DNA from: Pichia kudriavzevii
Taxonomy: Eukaryota > Ascomycota > Pichiomycetes > Pichiales > Pichiaceae
DNA: 64,000 nucleotides
Reading direction: 5' to 3'
Assembly: GCF_003054445.1 (NCBI RefSeq)
Contig: NC_042507.1
Coordinates: forward strand, 1,426,001 to 1,490,000
Positions 7,617 to 16,739 of the stretch are shown one piece after another; the first letter of the stretch is position 1; each line of letters opens with the position of its first letter. The translations under genes were made by a program, and so were the position numbers. The notes below the pieces were generated by a model, which was given only the letters and a program-made list of their open reading frames with translations, made no database searches and was not told the origin of the DNA.

Positions 7617-10535
7617 TTATACAATAGTTCGACTAGTTTCTTCTTTTATTTTTTTGCGGATAATCCCATCACTAGTCCATACTAGGATCCAATTATCACT
7701 GTAAGAATCGTTTGTGTTTGTGTCCGACTTTTTTATACCTATCCAAGGACCTTCCAAATGGTCAACAAGATACGGATAATCATAATCTTGGAACAATTCT
7801 CTTCTCTCATCAATTGTGGCACCTGTTTTTAGGTTATTAATAATTCTTGAACTGGAATCAGTGTTTGGATCGCAAGAATGGAATGCTGCATTTTGCTGTG
7901 AATCAGTGGAATCATCAAAAATCGCATCACTCCAAATTTTGGAAGTATCAAGATCACCAGTATCGCTAAGTCCAGTTGGTTCAAAGTCAGTGGATGTTCT
8001 ATTATTATGAGTTTTTTTCCTTCTTTGGTTTGATGAGAGAATGGTACCCGATAGGTTTGGATTGGAAGATGTGGTTAATGGAATATCATCGGAATAGCTA
8101 GGTTTACTTTCATTGATTTTAATTGCCCTTAAGGCAATGAAAACACTCAACGGTTTTAATTTTTCTTGAAAATACCAGAGAACCATCAAAGTAAACAAAG
8201 GTAGTGGGGTGAGACAAGCAGCTAAAATCCATGACTTCTCCAACACTAAAGAACCAGCAACAGTTAGCTGAAATAACAATAACCCCAGGATAACTCTGCG
8301 AAAGATAATTGGCATCACCTTTCCCGTTGAGTGTTGTGGATGGATGTATGTATAAATTAACAAAAATTTGAAGACATAGTAACCGATAATGAAATAAACC
8401 AAACCTGCACTCAATATCTTAGTTGAAATAACTGAATAGATTAGCGTAATAACCAACACCAATAATGGATGCGGTAATTGTAAGCCAAAATTAAATGTCG
8501 GAGGTTGATACAATGTCGTTATTTCCCTAGCTGTCGGCACACCAAGACCGAACATAAATTCTGCTTTCCCCCTCGTTGAATGAGACACCCAAAAAAACAA
8601 AAACTGAAATATTCTACCCATTGGTAAAAGTTTGAATGGCATCAAACCGATACCTTGAAGTACTATCGTATCAACATAGAAGGAAGCTAAATCATGTAGA
8701 GACTGGGCTAATTGCAATGCTATTTGCTTAGAGTCGGACAAATACCCCCAATAGTTGGAAGCGGTTCCTGCCATTGTGAAAACAAGGAAAAGATTGACAA
8801 AAACATAAAAGAAGTTTTTTGAAACAACAGATAACTCCTCCTCTCCGTGAGATATGAACCCTTGCTTTGAAGATAACCAGACGTATAAGAAAGGTATTAT
8901 TGCATTCAAGAGGGTATATAAGTAAACTGGTAACAATTCAGTGACAAACTTCAATGCCCATTCGTGATGCAATAGAAAATTTGCTAGAGTAGGCCAAAAC
9001 TTCTTTATGGATTTATAATTCAAAAGCGTGGCAAGATAACCAACAGGAAATATAAAAGCCACACCTAATATTCCTGTGATTATTGTAATGTAGTATATTT
9101 TCAGTTTTCTTGAGTGACTCGGTAACGTTGCATTTTCCCACATTATGTCTGCAGGAGCTGGTGCTGGACTAGCTATTAAATAACCAATCCTTGGATCAAG
9201 CACTGCTTGTGCCAAAGTTTGGGCAGTCGCTACGGAATCCATTGTTAGAAAAGCGGTCGGTGTTGCAGGATAATGTTCATTTCTGGCTTTTCTTATCTCT
9301 TCATTTATAACATCCAGTTGATTTGTATAATAGTCTAAAGCATCTTTTTTTTTTCCAAACAACCCCCAGAAGCCTTGTCTTATAGTGGGTCTTGCCCTTA
9401 CAGAAATCGTTGAAATAAGGCTGTTTCTACTTTCCAAAGTGACCTGGGAATTCATTGGGGAGCCACCTTCAAGATCATCAAAATAGACGGAAGGAGGCAC
9501 ACTCTGGACAGTGCACTGGTTATTATTGTCGTTATTATCCCTATTATCAAGATTATTCTCGGTCGTGTCAGTACGACTATCTTGCCCAGATAATCCAATG
9601 ATGTCACTATAAGGATCTGATACATTCACCGAGTTTCCAATTTCCATGTAATTAGCCCAATAAAATTCCAGTTTCTTCACTATCTTTGATCTTATCTTGA
9701 ATAAATTGTCAAGTTTTTTCCACTCTTTACATATTACAATTTTTTCAACTTTCCCAATATTCAAATTTTCAATTGTCTCCCGTAAAGCTTTCTCTGTACG
9801 AAGCTCGGGAGGAATTCCGGATAACCTGATAGTTCTATCCGTAATCGAATTCTGTTTCCCTAATATTGTTTGTCTTATTTTGATAATTTTCACTGAGTGC
9901 TTAACAAGGAAATGGCATGTAACTAAAGTAAAGAAATAGGTGAATATCACATAAGTAAGTAAATAGATGTAATAATGAGGCTTCAAGGTATCTTCGCCAT
10001 CGCTATTATTCTTTCTAGTAACACCATTACGGTAAATATCCGAGTATGTGAAAAGGTTCTCATCACCTTCATCGAACTTTCCCGTGAAGTGATATCGAAT
10101 TGGTGAGATGATAATAAAAGCAGATATCCAACAAACTGATACTATTTGAATTGCCATTTTGAAAAAATCAAGAAACACATATGCATCTAAACCAGCAAAA
10201 TCTATTATTTCCTCATCTGTTATTCTGTGTAAGGTTCTAAACGTATTAAAGAGCGACTTCTCGGATATATTAAGAAAAGACCTTGTAAATACTGATGAAC
10301 GAGTAGCTGAAACGTTACCTGAATCGCTGGATGACTTCTTGCTATCATTGATTTTCTTTAGATAATGCAGTCTTGCGATGAAAATGTGTGGAAATCTTGT
10401 CCTCAGTATACTAAACACGGCGACAGCCGTGAAACCAAGCGTACACGCAATGAGCAGCTGTGTTGACAGAACACGCGTGCTTGGAGGGTCCCTAAGATTT
10501 CCTGAAGAGCCCATCAGTATATCTGTGCCATCCAT
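7617..10535 (-). CDS. OSCA/TMEM63-type channel (CSC1/RSN1/PHM7 family)
   Basis: Multispanning membrane protein of the DUF221 family, hyperosmolality- or stretch-gated cation channels (OSCA in plants, TMEM63 in animals; Csc1, Rsn1, Phm7 and Spo75 in S. cerevisiae). The 972-residue sequence has an N-terminal membrane helix (about 26-45), two more near 135-155 and 195-215, then the family's large cytosolic loop. That loop starts with an RRM-like fold (RTIRLSGIPPELR, about 235-285) and carries an Asn/Asp-rich insert (about 325-350). A block of hydrophobic helices runs from about 480 to 800, including the GLMPFKLLPMGRIFQFLFFW stretch. A polar C-terminal tail contains a conserved-looking YPYLVDHLEGPWIGIKK patch. 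Which of the four yeast paralogues it matches is not settled; CSC1 or RSN1 is most likely. Confidence 0.85.
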   Translation of the reverse strand: MDGTDILMGSSGNLRDPPSTRVLSTQLLIACTLGFTAVAVFSILRTRFPHIFIARLHYLKKINDSKKSSSDSGNVSATRSSVFTRSFLNISEKSLFNTFRTLHRITDEEIIDFAGLDAYVFLDFFKMAIQIVSVCWISAFIIISPIRYHFTGKFDEGDENLFTYSDIYRNGVTRKNNSDGEDTLKPHYYIYLLTYVIFTYFFTLVTCHFLVKHSVKIIKIRQTILGKQNSITDRTIRLSGIPPELRTEKALRETIENLNIGKVEKIVICKEWKKLDNLFKIRSKIVKKLEFYWANYMEIGNSVNVSDPYSDIIGLSGQDSRTDTTENNLDNRDNNDNNNQCTVQSVPPSVYFDDLEGGSPMNSQVTLESRNSLISTISVRARPTIRQGFWGLFGKKKDALDYYTNQLDVINEEIRKARNEHYPATPTAFLTMDSVATAQTLAQAVLDPRIGYLIASPAPAPADIMWENATLPSHSRKLKIYYITIITGILGVAFIFPVGYLATLLNYKSIKKFWPTLANFLLHHEWALKFVTELLPVYLYTLLNAIIPFLYVWLSSKQGFISHGEEELSVVSKNFFYVFVNLFLVFTMAGTASNYWGYLSDSKQIALQLAQSLHDLASFYVDTIVLQGIGLMPFKLLPMGRIFQFLFFWVSHSTRGKAEFMFGLGVPTAREITTLYQPPTFNFGLQLPHPLLVLVITLIYSVISTKILSAGLVYFIIGYYVFKFLLIYTYIHPQHSTGKVMPIIFRRVILGLLLFQLTVAGSLVLEKSWILAACLTPLPLFTLMVLWYFQEKLKPLSVFIALRAIKINESKPSYSDDIPLTTSSNPNLSGTILSSNQRRKKTHNNRTSTDFEPTGLSDTGDLDTSKIWSDAIFDDSTDSQQNAAFHSCDPNTDSSSRIINNLKTGATIDERRELFQDYDYPYLVDHLEGPWIGIKKSDTNTNDSYSDNWILVWTSDGIIRKKIKEETSRTIV

Positions 10536-10884
10536 GTTGTAAACCGTTGCTGATATGAACTATTATGTCTAAAACCCTTAAATGAATAGCAGAATACAGA
10601 CAAAAAGTGGGAAGATCATGCTTTAATTATTGATTCAACCTAAAAGGGTAGCAAGATATTATCGACGCGCCGCTTTGGGTCTGGTTCTGAAAACTTTTCA
10701 GTATATTATTTTCGTTTTCAAGTATATAGTACTTTTTTGTGAAATTGGTTTTTTTTCCTTGACACCTTCAGACCTGTACAGTTGAATACCACTATTTTCC
10801 TTTTGTCCATTTAGCCTCTGCAATTCAAGAAAGCCACTGCGCCAGCACCCATTACCAGAGTTGGCTTCCTCCTTGGTCACTAAG
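10536..10884. other. Divergent intergenic region, CSC1-like / EBS1-like
   Basis: 349 bp between two divergent starts. T-rich tracts (10735-10760) lie on the EBS1-like side. No specific operator is recognised. Confidence 0.6.
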
Positions 10885-13800
10885 ATGTCCGTCGACACAC
10901 AGAGCGTCATTTCTGATGAGCAGGGCGAACGAAGCCAAAATAACAAATATAGTAGACGCAATACGGAACGTCAGCAACAAATTGACATTGACTCGATAAT
11001 ATCCTCCAACAAGGCCACAATACGTGATATTCTAAATCATTTCAACACTCAACAAGACACTTCTTTGCTACAAGGGACTCTTTCATTTTGTAATTCGAAA
11101 TTCACTTCGTTTATATTGGGAAATCTTTCCGAAGAATATACAGCGTCTAAAGAATTGACACTTTCCGAGGGGGGTATTCTTGTCAATGATAGAAACGACA
11201 CACCTTCAAACTCGCTAGGGAATATTGTTGATAGAGTTTGGATCGAAATTCATCATCCGGCTATTAAATATTTTCAAAATGCCTTTTATCAGTTGAGTAA
11301 ACCCACTAAGGATGCACATGATCAAGGCCATTATTCCGGTTCAAATACAAAGCGTCATGCTAACAAGTACGGCAAGACGAGTAACAATGGTGGCAATGAA
11401 ACCGGAAATGGAAATGGAAACTTATTTGTTGAATATAGAAAGCTGTTTGAGAAATTTGTTAAATTCATCTCCAAAGCCCATGATTTCTATTTTTTCATCT
11501 TGAAGTCCATCTTGAATACTTATGACTTATCCGTTTTTATTCCGGTGAAGAAAATATGTTCAACTTTGAAAATCGATCTAACTTCAGTCTCTGAATCAAA
11601 GGATGCTAGGTTGTCACTCTTAGATCCAGGGATGAATCATTTGGCGTCAACCATAATCTATTTAACTCATAAATGTGTTTTGTTTATTGGAGACTTATCG
11701 AGGTATCGGACTCTAGTGGCGAAAACGTATTTACCAGCAACATCAATTTCAAAGGAGGATAATAACAATTATTCCAAATCGATTGAGCTTTACAAATTAT
11801 CTTTATTAATTTTACCTTCTCTTGGTGACCCCTACAACCATATTGCCATTATCGATAATTTGAAAGACGATAAATTCAACGTCATCTATAACTTTATTAG
11901 GGCCTCCTTAACTTCATCTCCCTTGACAATTGCGTATTCTAATTTACTCAATTTGCTGAACAAAAATGCAAAGAACAATTCAATTCTGAAAAAGTTTGAG
12001 CAGCTGAATTCATTGGATAGATCAACGATTACCAAGAATGATCGGTTAAGTTTATTAAAGTCACAGTTCTTAATTTTATTCAATTATCACTTATTGCCTT
12101 CCAAATGGAGATTAAAGCCTGGTTTCTTAATAACAGGACATCCTATTGACATAATTGAATCAGATTTTTATTATTTACTCTCTATTTTAGATTTCCATAA
12201 ACAAATATTCAACGATTTTTATTTTAAGCAGCTGGTCATACTTACAGGTGGATTTGAATTGTTGATTGACTCAAAAAACTTGAACAATAATTCAAATCTG
12301 ACGCAATCAACTGAAATTCTTTCTGATTACTTAAACTTTATCTTCAGATACTTAGAAACATTTCTTAAAATTTGCATAAAAATTTGCCGGTGTAATCATA
12401 AGGATGACATTTCCATGATGTCAACAATTAATACCAATATTACCGGAGATACTCCACCCTCTTCTGCATCGTCATTTTCTGCCAATCAAAAGTTTTCAAT
12501 GTCTTTTTCCACATCTCTGTTACCCGTTCTAAGACTATTACTTTGCTGGTTCAAAGAAAGAGAAATCGCAAGACTTTATTTAAGGGAGAATAATAATGTT
12601 GCTAGTCTACTTGCGCAATTAGTGAACGCTTCGCTTGATTACGTTGGCAATTCTGCAAATATACCATATCTTAAATCTATTTATCCAATGGCACTTCAAG
12701 GTGAGCCACTAGTCAAAGCGTTGTCTGACAAACCTAGACGTAAGAGGTTGTTCAAAGAAGATGTTGCCTTAAGAGAATTCAAGCCAATCAATTACCTATT
12801 AACTGATTTTGAAGATTCACATTTGTATCATAAGGATGCTAAATCAGTTTTGACTTTAATTGGCGAATTGCCAGAAACATTACCACCATCTACCCTAGAT
12901 AGCAAAACTGATGTGAATGGCGCAGACATGTCGAACAATTCAGTTAATGGACTCTCAATCAAAATCAATGACAATCTGTTGAGATTAATTGCCGTCATTG
13001 TCTTAGGCAAACAGTTAGTTATAGAGAATTCAGATACAATCAAATGGTACGAACCGGATCCTGGTAGCGATGATAATGTTGACGTTGCTGCGCAAGAAGT
13101 CAATATCGAAAACGAGTCCAATAAGCTAGGTCATTTTGTTATTGATGAAGAAATTGATATAGAAATTACTGAACCGAAAATTATTAGTTGTAATAAAAAA
13201 GTCAATGACAAGACTAAAGCCAGTAATAACAAATCCAAAAATAAGAAAAAAGAAAAAGATACTTCTTTCTACAATAATAATTCAAACGCCAATGGTCCTG
13301 TTAGATTGAATGAGAATCTTAAAGGCTCTGTGCCAATGGTATATGCAGGTAGTTCGTTTAGTAACTTTGGGGCTCCACCGCCTGGCTCATTTGGAAAGTT
13401 TAATAAGCTCAAGAAGAAACAAAATACCAGTAAAGGTCTCAAAAGGCCGCAAAGCTCGAGCTCTATCAACTCACCATCAAATAAGGTACATGCAGAGCCA
13501 CACCCTAATAAATCTTCAGGCACTACCAAAAATGTCATTAACAATGAACCAGAAGGGTCTGAATCACATTCGAAGTATATTAGTATGGTTGATTCTATTA
13601 TTAATGAAGATGTTAATGATAGATCTTTCAATAAAGATTCGGAAAGTATCAAAGATCAGCACGAACAACCAGATAGTCATGTTTCTAGTAACCATGTCGA
13701 TGTTTCAAAATCCAATGAGTTTTCTGTTAGTAATATAGGTATCACTGACGACAATTCACGTTCTCTACAAAATATGGATTACTCGCAATCCAATTCATCT

Positions 13801-14466
13801 ATTAACGAAAAACTATCATTATTGAGTAATAATGATCATACGGGAGATGGTAATTATTCAAACTTTTTCAGTAAGTGGAATCCAATCGAAAATAATACTA
13901 GCAATAGTAGTTTTGAAGGGAATTTCAGGTCGACATCTCAATCGCAACCTGAGTCTCGACCTTCGACACAAAGAGAATCACAAGCAAATGTTATGAATCA
14001 ATTGAATCAAATGAATTTGATGAATAACTTCCAAGGTTATAATTTCAACGATGTCAATAGATATCAGAATGTAAATAACTTCCACTCAATGAGCAACATT
14101 GATAATTATAATAATGTGAATATGGGTATGAATTATAATCATTACCATATGAATCTGAACAACTTGATGAACATGCCATTAAATGGTTCTAGTATGAATG
14201 GTTTCGAAAATAACTTGCACTTAAACCAAATGAACAATAACCATGATTTTAATCAGTTTGGCAATGTCAATAATATGATGATGGATGGTCTTAACAACAT
14301 GAACGGGATGGCGTCGCTACAAAATTATAATCCAATGATGATGGGTTTCAATATGCCGGACGTGAGTGTTCTCAAATTGAATGACACGAATCGTCAGCAT
14401 CCCTTGTTCGAAGATGGCACAGGATCGAGCAGTACAGGAGATGACGCAGGATCTAACAAAGGATAA
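10885..14466 (+). CDS. EBS1: EST1/EBS1/SMG7-family protein with Asn/Met-rich tail
   Basis: SMG5-7/Est1 relatives act in telomerase recruitment (Est1) or in nonsense-mediated decay and translation control (Ebs1). The first in-frame ATG is at 10885, giving 1193 residues; the frame is open upstream only through a TTG. A 14-3-3-like/TPR region is seen from about 120 (IHHPAIKYFQNAFYQLSK, then the VEYRKLFEKFVKFISKAHDFYF helix). The family's hallmark block follows: HKCVLFIGDLSRYRTL, KSIELYKLSLLILPSLGDPYN and NFIRASLTSSPLTIAYSN (about 260-360). The second half is low complexity, Lys/Ser-rich, ending in an Asn/Met-rich stretch (about 1020-1160). No PIN domain is evident, so Esl1/Esl2 is less likely. 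Ebs1 has 884 and Est1 699 residues in S. cerevisiae. EBS1 versus EST1 is unresolved. Confidence 0.75.
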   Translation: MSVDTQSVISDEQGERSQNNKYSRRNTERQQQIDIDSIISSNKATIRDILNHFNTQQDTSLLQGTLSFCNSKFTSFILGNLSEEYTASKELTLSEGGILVNDRNDTPSNSLGNIVDRVWIEIHHPAIKYFQNAFYQLSKPTKDAHDQGHYSGSNTKRHANKYGKTSNNGGNETGNGNGNLFVEYRKLFEKFVKFISKAHDFYFFILKSILNTYDLSVFIPVKKICSTLKIDLTSVSESKDARLSLLDPGMNHLASTIIYLTHKCVLFIGDLSRYRTLVAKTYLPATSISKEDNNNYSKSIELYKLSLLILPSLGDPYNHIAIIDNLKDDKFNVIYNFIRASLTSSPLTIAYSNLLNLLNKNAKNNSILKKFEQLNSLDRSTITKNDRLSLLKSQFLILFNYHLLPSKWRLKPGFLITGHPIDIIESDFYYLLSILDFHKQIFNDFYFKQLVILTGGFELLIDSKNLNNNSNLTQSTEILSDYLNFIFRYLETFLKICIKICRCNHKDDISMMSTINTNITGDTPPSSASSFSANQKFSMSFSTSLLPVLRLLLCWFKEREIARLYLRENNNVASLLAQLVNASLDYVGNSANIPYLKSIYPMALQGEPLVKALSDKPRRKRLFKEDVALREFKPINYLLTDFEDSHLYHKDAKSVLTLIGELPETLPPSTLDSKTDVNGADMSNNSVNGLSIKINDNLLRLIAVIVLGKQLVIENSDTIKWYEPDPGSDDNVDVAAQEVNIENESNKLGHFVIDEEIDIEITEPKIISCNKKVNDKTKASNNKSKNKKKEKDTSFYNNNSNANGPVRLNENLKGSVPMVYAGSSFSNFGAPPPGSFGKFNKLKKKQNTSKGLKRPQSSSSINSPSNKVHAEPHPNKSSGTTKNVINNEPEGSESHSKYISMVDSIINEDVNDRSFNKDSESIKDQHEQPDSHVSSNHVDVSKSNEFSVSNIGITDDNSRSLQNMDYSQSNSSINEKLSLLSNNDHTGDGNYSNFFSKWNPIENNTSNSSFEGNFRSTSQSQPESRPSTQRESQANVMNQLNQMNLMNNFQGYNFNDVNRYQNVNNFHSMSNIDNYNNVNMGMNYNHYHMNLNNLMNMPLNGSSMNGFENNLHLNQMNNNHDFNQFGNVNNMMMDGLNNMNGMASLQNYNPMMMGFNMPDVSVLKLNDTNRQHPLFEDGTGSSSTGDDAGSNKG

Positions 14467-14713
14467 ACAAGCTGTTGTATTTTCTATTCAACTTTGATTT
14501 TTCTTTTTTTTTTGTTCTTCTGTTTTGTTCCCCCCTCCCCCTATCATTTGTCTTTTTTTTTCCTCTTTCCTTTCATATACAAATACGTATATCCGGAGAC
14601 CTTGGTATCTGAATATTTATCAAATCTATAAACCGATTGTATCTATATAAAATATATAACTTTAATAACGCCAGTTAAGAGTTTCCTGAATATCATGCAC
14701 TTGGCGGTGAACT

Positions 14714-16012
14714 TCAAGGTGTAGAAGCACTCTGTGCGACAGCGGCCTCGTACAGGTCACAGACCTTCCTATTTGCAGGAGTGGGTATACCAAATAAGCT
14801 GCCGAGCTCGCATATATATCGATTCGCATGGATTGCATGTGGTGGACTCCTAACGTCACCACCGGTATCACCACCAGTATCAGCACAACCATATGCATCT
14901 TTCAATTCTCCCTCAAAGTGGCGGAAGGAGTCAAAACTGTAATTGAGTTTTGTTAGTAGAGTATGGTCGTTGACAATATTCAAAGAAAGATTATAAAGTC
15001 TCTCTTTGGAGAGGACGGCATTGACTACTGGGGAGTTCACCGATATCTGCTTGACGAGCCTGTGTCTCTTCAAGACCCGTGTGGCCTCTGTAACTATATC
15101 CAACATCATGCTCCTGGCAGCGGAATCTGAACCGGAAGATCCTTCCAAGTGTGCAATCTCCGCCATTTCGGTAAAGTCCACCATATCTTCAACTTTCAAA
15201 TGGCCAATTGCTAGCCCGTCGGCATACTCCTCAATGGTAGCCAACGACAACGCCGCCTCCACAACAGTCTGCTCCGCCGTAAGCATCACCTGCTGTCTAT
15301 AACTCTGCATCTGTGGTAACATCATTGGAATACTCAGTATGTTTTTCACCAGCTCCGACTGCACAATTTCGTCATGGCCAACATTGGCAATGTCTTGATA
15401 GTCGTCGCCCCCGTCAACAACGGTAAATGGAACCCTGGCAATCTTCAACTCCCCAATAGATCGATGCTCCACCCCCCAAAACGGAGCATTCGTCACTCTA
15501 TGCGTGCATATCGCAGACCATATCCTCGGTTCCCGCTCCCCGTCCATGTACAACTCCCGAATTGCTCTCACATATCCTTCAACCTGCCCAAAATGCGGGT
15601 TCAGAATGATAACGTCTGAGTCCGGCGGAGGAATGAAAGGACATTCCGAAGTGTTTGGATTGAGTATGGTCTTGACATGCGATGCAGGCACAACCAACGA
15701 TAAACGGGCATTCATTCTCAAAACAACCCGTTCAGATTCGTTGGTACTCCCATAAGTCCTCTCCATGACAGCCTCCGCCGGCCTACACACCGACACAAGA
15801 CGGTCCACACTCACCGAGGGGAACGTGTGTCGCCTTTGGAACAAGTTGTCCCTAGAGATCCTGTTGATATACGTTATACTAGACTGTGACTTGAGAAACA
15901 CCTCTCGCATCTTCTGCGGAAGAACAATACACGGGTCTGCTCCCGCACAGGCAAGCTGCGTCGCCATGAACCGTGCCACTGGCGACAGCGGAATGATGTA
16001 TGTTCTGTTCAT
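14714..16012 (-). CDS. Ketopantoate-reductase-fold protein, possibly CBS2-like
   Basis: 432 residues from the first ATG at 16012; the open frame continues upstream only through a TTG and then meets a stop. The layout resembles the ApbA/PanE ketopantoate reductase superfamily. It has an N-terminal beta-alpha unit (RTYIIPLSPVARFMATQLA), a DVIILNPHFGQVEGYVRAIR segment and a helical C-terminal domain. That domain ends with NRYICELGSLFGIPTPANR, the family's ExxxLxxxxGxxTPxN signature. The glycine-rich nucleotide loop is not of GxGxxG form, so NADPH binding is doubtful. In yeasts such a decayed relative is Cbs2, the mitochondrial activator of COB mRNA translation; the SKERLYNLSLNIV block resembles it by eye. 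PAN5-type enzymes are the alternative. Codon use is more GC-rich than its neighbours. Convergent with the EBS1-like gene and divergent from MSS116. Confidence 0.55.
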   Translation of the reverse strand: MNRTYIIPLSPVARFMATQLACAGADPCIVLPQKMREVFLKSQSSITYINRISRDNLFQRRHTFPSVSVDRLVSVCRPAEAVMERTYGSTNESERVVLRMNARLSLVVPASHVKTILNPNTSECPFIPPPDSDVIILNPHFGQVEGYVRAIRELYMDGEREPRIWSAICTHRVTNAPFWGVEHRSIGELKIARVPFTVVDGGDDYQDIANVGHDEIVQSELVKNILSIPMMLPQMQSYRQQVMLTAEQTVVEAALSLATIEEYADGLAIGHLKVEDMVDFTEMAEIAHLEGSSGSDSAARSMMLDIVTEATRVLKRHRLVKQISVNSPVVNAVLSKERLYNLSLNIVNDHTLLTKLNYSFDSFRHFEGELKDAYGCADTGGDTGGDVRSPPHAIHANRYICELGSLFGIPTPANRKVCDLYEAAVAQSASTP

Positions 16013-16426
16013 GTTCCCCCTGAACTCTTGCCCAACTCTCAACGTCGTATACTCACTGTCCAAAACTATACATATCTACTGATAAACTTGAATATTCAAT
16101 CTGTTGATATCCACCTCTTTTTATTTTTTTTATTTTTTTTTTTATTTTGCTTTTTTTGTTTTGTCTACAAACTTGTTCTCACCTTCCCAATTAGGAAGGT
16201 CCCCAACATGAACCCCCATTCTTCACTCTCCATTCTTCATTCTCCTCAATAGATGTTCCATGTGTGTGTCTCCCCTAAAGAGACAACACTAACACCCGAA
16301 AATAGAGAAACCGTCTCTATGGCGTCGCAGTCAACTCGCCCTCCCTTGAGGAACAACCGCCCCCTGTGCACTGGAAACGCCAAACAGAGAAAGAAAGAAA
16401 ACAATGATTCTTTTTTTCTTTTAAAA

Positions 16427-16476
<50 letters not shown>

Positions 16477-16739
16477 GACCTTTGCGCTAGTCGCGACGCT
16501 TTTTCGTATCAGGAAAAATTTTCACATGAAAATTGTGTCTTGTGCAGAGAGATGGAGAAACCTGTATTGATGTAAGAACTTGTCTGTTTGTAGAGATACA
16601 AACTAATAAAGATACAAACGCAAACACAAACACAGGCACAGGCACAAACACTGGTTCTCCTCTACCATCTCCTTGCTAGATAGACACAGACTCTAATACA
16701 GGGCCATTTTTTGATACACAGAAACCGATCCGACCCACT
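16013..16739. promoter_or_regulatory. Divergent intergenic region CBS2-like / MSS116 with simple repeats
   Basis: 727 bp between two divergent starts. It holds a T-rich tract (16118-16162), a pure (AAT)n array of about 15 units (16428-16473) and a CA-rich purine/C leader (16604-16655) just before MSS116. Short open frames across it encode homopolymers and are not credible genes. Confidence 0.7.
16428..16473. repeat. (AAT)n trinucleotide microsatellite, about 15 units
   Basis: Uninterrupted AAT units in the intergenic region upstream of MSS116. Probably polymorphic in length between isolates. Confidence 0.95.

Noticed and set aside
10861-10884. Upstream extension of the EBS1-like frame
   Set aside because: It begins at a TTG; the first ATG is 10885, which is the credible yeast start.
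16013-16063. Upstream extension of the CBS2-like frame
   Set aside because: Begins at a TTG with an in-frame stop just before it; the first ATG is at 16012.
16253-16570. 105-codon frame with a poly-Asn run
   Set aside because: The Asn run is the (AAT)n microsatellite in the promoter region; no similarity and no conserved part.
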